Shown here piece after piece: positions 13,558 to 14,233 of a stretch of 14,233 bases of DNA. Below the pieces are notes generated by a model, which did not search any database, had not been told where the DNA came from, and was given only the letters and a program-made list of their open reading frames with translations. This stretch comes from Acidobacteriota bacterium (GTDB lineage Bacteria > Acidobacteriota > Vicinamibacteria > Vicinamibacterales > Vicinamibacteraceae). The translations under genes and the position numbers were made by a program. Positions within the stretch are counted from its first letter, which is position 1. Every line of letters starts with the position of its first letter. The stretch spans positions 1 to 14,233 of the forward strand of contig JACDAO010000472.1 of the NCBI GenBank assembly GCA_013695405.1, read 5' to 3'.

Positions 13558-14233
13558 GTGCTGACGCTTGCCATGGGCGGCTGGCACTCGCACGGTGCGA
13601 TGGCGATCGCCTGCTCAGGTACGCCCGTCGCGGCCGTCGAGGCCGGCCCTGCCGTGGGGATGCGTCACGCCGGGCTCAACGCGCCGAACGCGCTGGGCCT
13701 GGCGATGGAGAGCGCCTTGCGCGCAGCCGGCGCAGCGGTTGCCGATCTGACACGGGTTGTTCTCGTGTCGGACACCGTGACCGTGTGCGGTACCGAGGAC
13801 ACCCGCACGCCGGGCCCTGGTGCGCTGCAGCTTCTGGGCTTGGACGCTGCGACGCTGTGTCACGCGACCGCGGACGAAGGCGTGTTGCAGCTGGCTCGCG
13901 GTGCGGGCGGCACGGATGCGGCCATCGCGTACGCCGGCGAGCACGATGCCTGGCTGTCGCCGACGGGCGGGGGCACGCGCGTGGACGCGATCGTCGGCTA
14001 CCGAGACGTCTGCGAGGCCTCGGCCCTGCTTGGTAGTGCCTTGGGTTGCCGCGGCAGTGCCTGGCTGGCGCTGAGCCGCCTCGCCACTGGCGCACCCCAC
14101 GATCCGCAATGGCGAGGTCTCATGCGCCTGCTGTTGCGGGTTGACGACCACCTCCGGGTGCGCGTCGATAGCCGTGGTCTCGGCGACCTGTTGCGCCAGG
14201 CTGCCGAGTCTGTGCCCGTGCCACTGCACCACG
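13558..14233 (+). CDS. Divergent carbamoyltransferase-like protein, N-terminal 225 residues (runs off the right edge)
   Basis: An open frame from GTG 13558 (or ATG 13573) continues to the window end without a stop. By eye it aligns end to end with the first roughly 300 residues of the preceding carbamoyltransferase. GAMAIACSGTPVAAVE matches STVTLVEDGAIVYAAGE, ALRAAGAAVADLTRVV matches ALETAGWASDDVDQVT, TRVDAI matches TRLHGI, and LRVRVDSRGLGDLL matches YRIKESNNIYFARM. The functional motifs are missing: EERFTR is absent, the HxxxH pair is at best HATAD (102-106), and HEGKIVGLAAYG reads like GSAWLALSRLATG. It may be a non-catalytic partner or a neofunctionalised paralogue. The C-terminal domain is outside the window. 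The gene follows the previous stop by six bases and is in the same frame. GTG is preferred because it keeps the first beta-strand (LTLAMGG). Identity is inferred from the collinear weak similarity. Confidence 0.62.
   Translation, partial: MLTLAMGGWHSHGAMAIACSGTPVAAVEAGPAVGMRHAGLNAPNALGLAMESALRAAGAAVADLTRVVLVSDTVTVCGTEDTRTPGPGALQLLGLDAATLCHATADEGVLQLARGAGGTDAAIAYAGEHDAWLSPTGGGTRVDAIVGYRDVCEASALLGSALGCRGSAWLALSRLATGAPHDPQWRGLMRLLLRVDDHLRVRVDSRGLGDLLRQAAESVPVPLHH

Noticed and set aside
12268..13593. 441-codon minus-strand frame opposite the carbamoyltransferase
   Set aside because: It is an antisense shadow with biased composition, no domain and no start context.
12183..14036. 617-codon plus-strand frame overlapping both carbamoyltransferase genes
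   Set aside because: Its translation is arginine-rich and lacks motifs. The frame used by 11722-13551 contains every carbamoyltransferase motif, so this one is a shadow.
13558..14233. Reading the last gene as a ketoacyl-synthase III/thiolase-like protein
   Set aside because: The stretch TPGPGALQLLGLDAAT and the following ARG...AGE pattern resemble KAS III, but the N-terminus does not, and the order of segments follows the neighbouring carbamoyltransferase along its whole length.
1..14233. tRNA, rRNA, CRISPR array, insertion sequence or attachment site
   Set aside because: Read by eye on both strands, I saw no cloverleaf, no spaced long repeats, no transposase and no terminal inverted repeats. 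The window is almost wholly filled by the genes listed.

Overview
This is high-GC bacterial DNA that is densely coding. It carries the start of an exopolysaccharide (EPS) export and decoration operon, transcribed rightwards, next to a divergent ABC transporter gene pair. Gene content and codon bias fit a Gram-negative, possibly an Acidobacteriota of the Vicinamibacteria type. That placement is inferred from gene style, not from a marker gene. An outer membrane is implied by the polysaccharide export protein and the beta-barrel protein.

Layout. Positions 1-1908 (minus strand) hold a LolD/MacB-type ATPase and the N-terminal 411 residues of an FtsX-family permease that runs off the left edge; their stop and start codons overlap by one base. 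Positions 1909-2236 are the only real intergenic region (328 bp). It lies between divergent genes and holds two different direct-repeat pairs and an inverted repeat, all candidate regulatory sites. From 2237 to the right edge, nine genes lie on the plus strand, abutting, overlapping or separated by at most 34 bp: a sigma-54 activator without a sensory domain; a short polysaccharide export (OPX/Wza-like) protein; an outer-membrane beta-barrel; a Wzc-like chain-length determinant without a kinase domain; a GspA/ExeA-like AAA ATPase; a separate BY-type tyrosine autokinase; a polyprenyl-phosphate sugar-1-phosphate transferase; a WalW-like polysaccharide deacetylase; and a complete NodU/CmcH-type carbamoyltransferase. 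A tenth plus-strand gene, a divergent carbamoyltransferase-like protein, runs off the right edge.

How they fit together (inference from family knowledge). The sugar transferase would load the first sugar-phosphate onto undecaprenyl phosphate at the inner membrane. The chain-length protein and tyrosine kinase would control polymerisation and connect to the periplasmic OPX protein. The polymer would leave through the neighbouring beta-barrel. The deacetylase and carbamoyltransferase(s) would modify the sugars. The particular set resembles the EPS genes that travel with exosortase A (XrtA/PEP-CTERM) loci, but no exosortase and no PEP-CTERM protein is in the window. Flippase, polymerase and most glycosyltransferases are also absent and presumably lie further right or elsewhere.

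Most unusual points: the tandem carbamoyltransferase pair, whose second member seems to have lost its N-terminal-domain active-site motifs; the short OPX plus separate barrel; a heptanucleotide repeat array inside the permease coding region; and the two repeat pairs ahead of the regulator.
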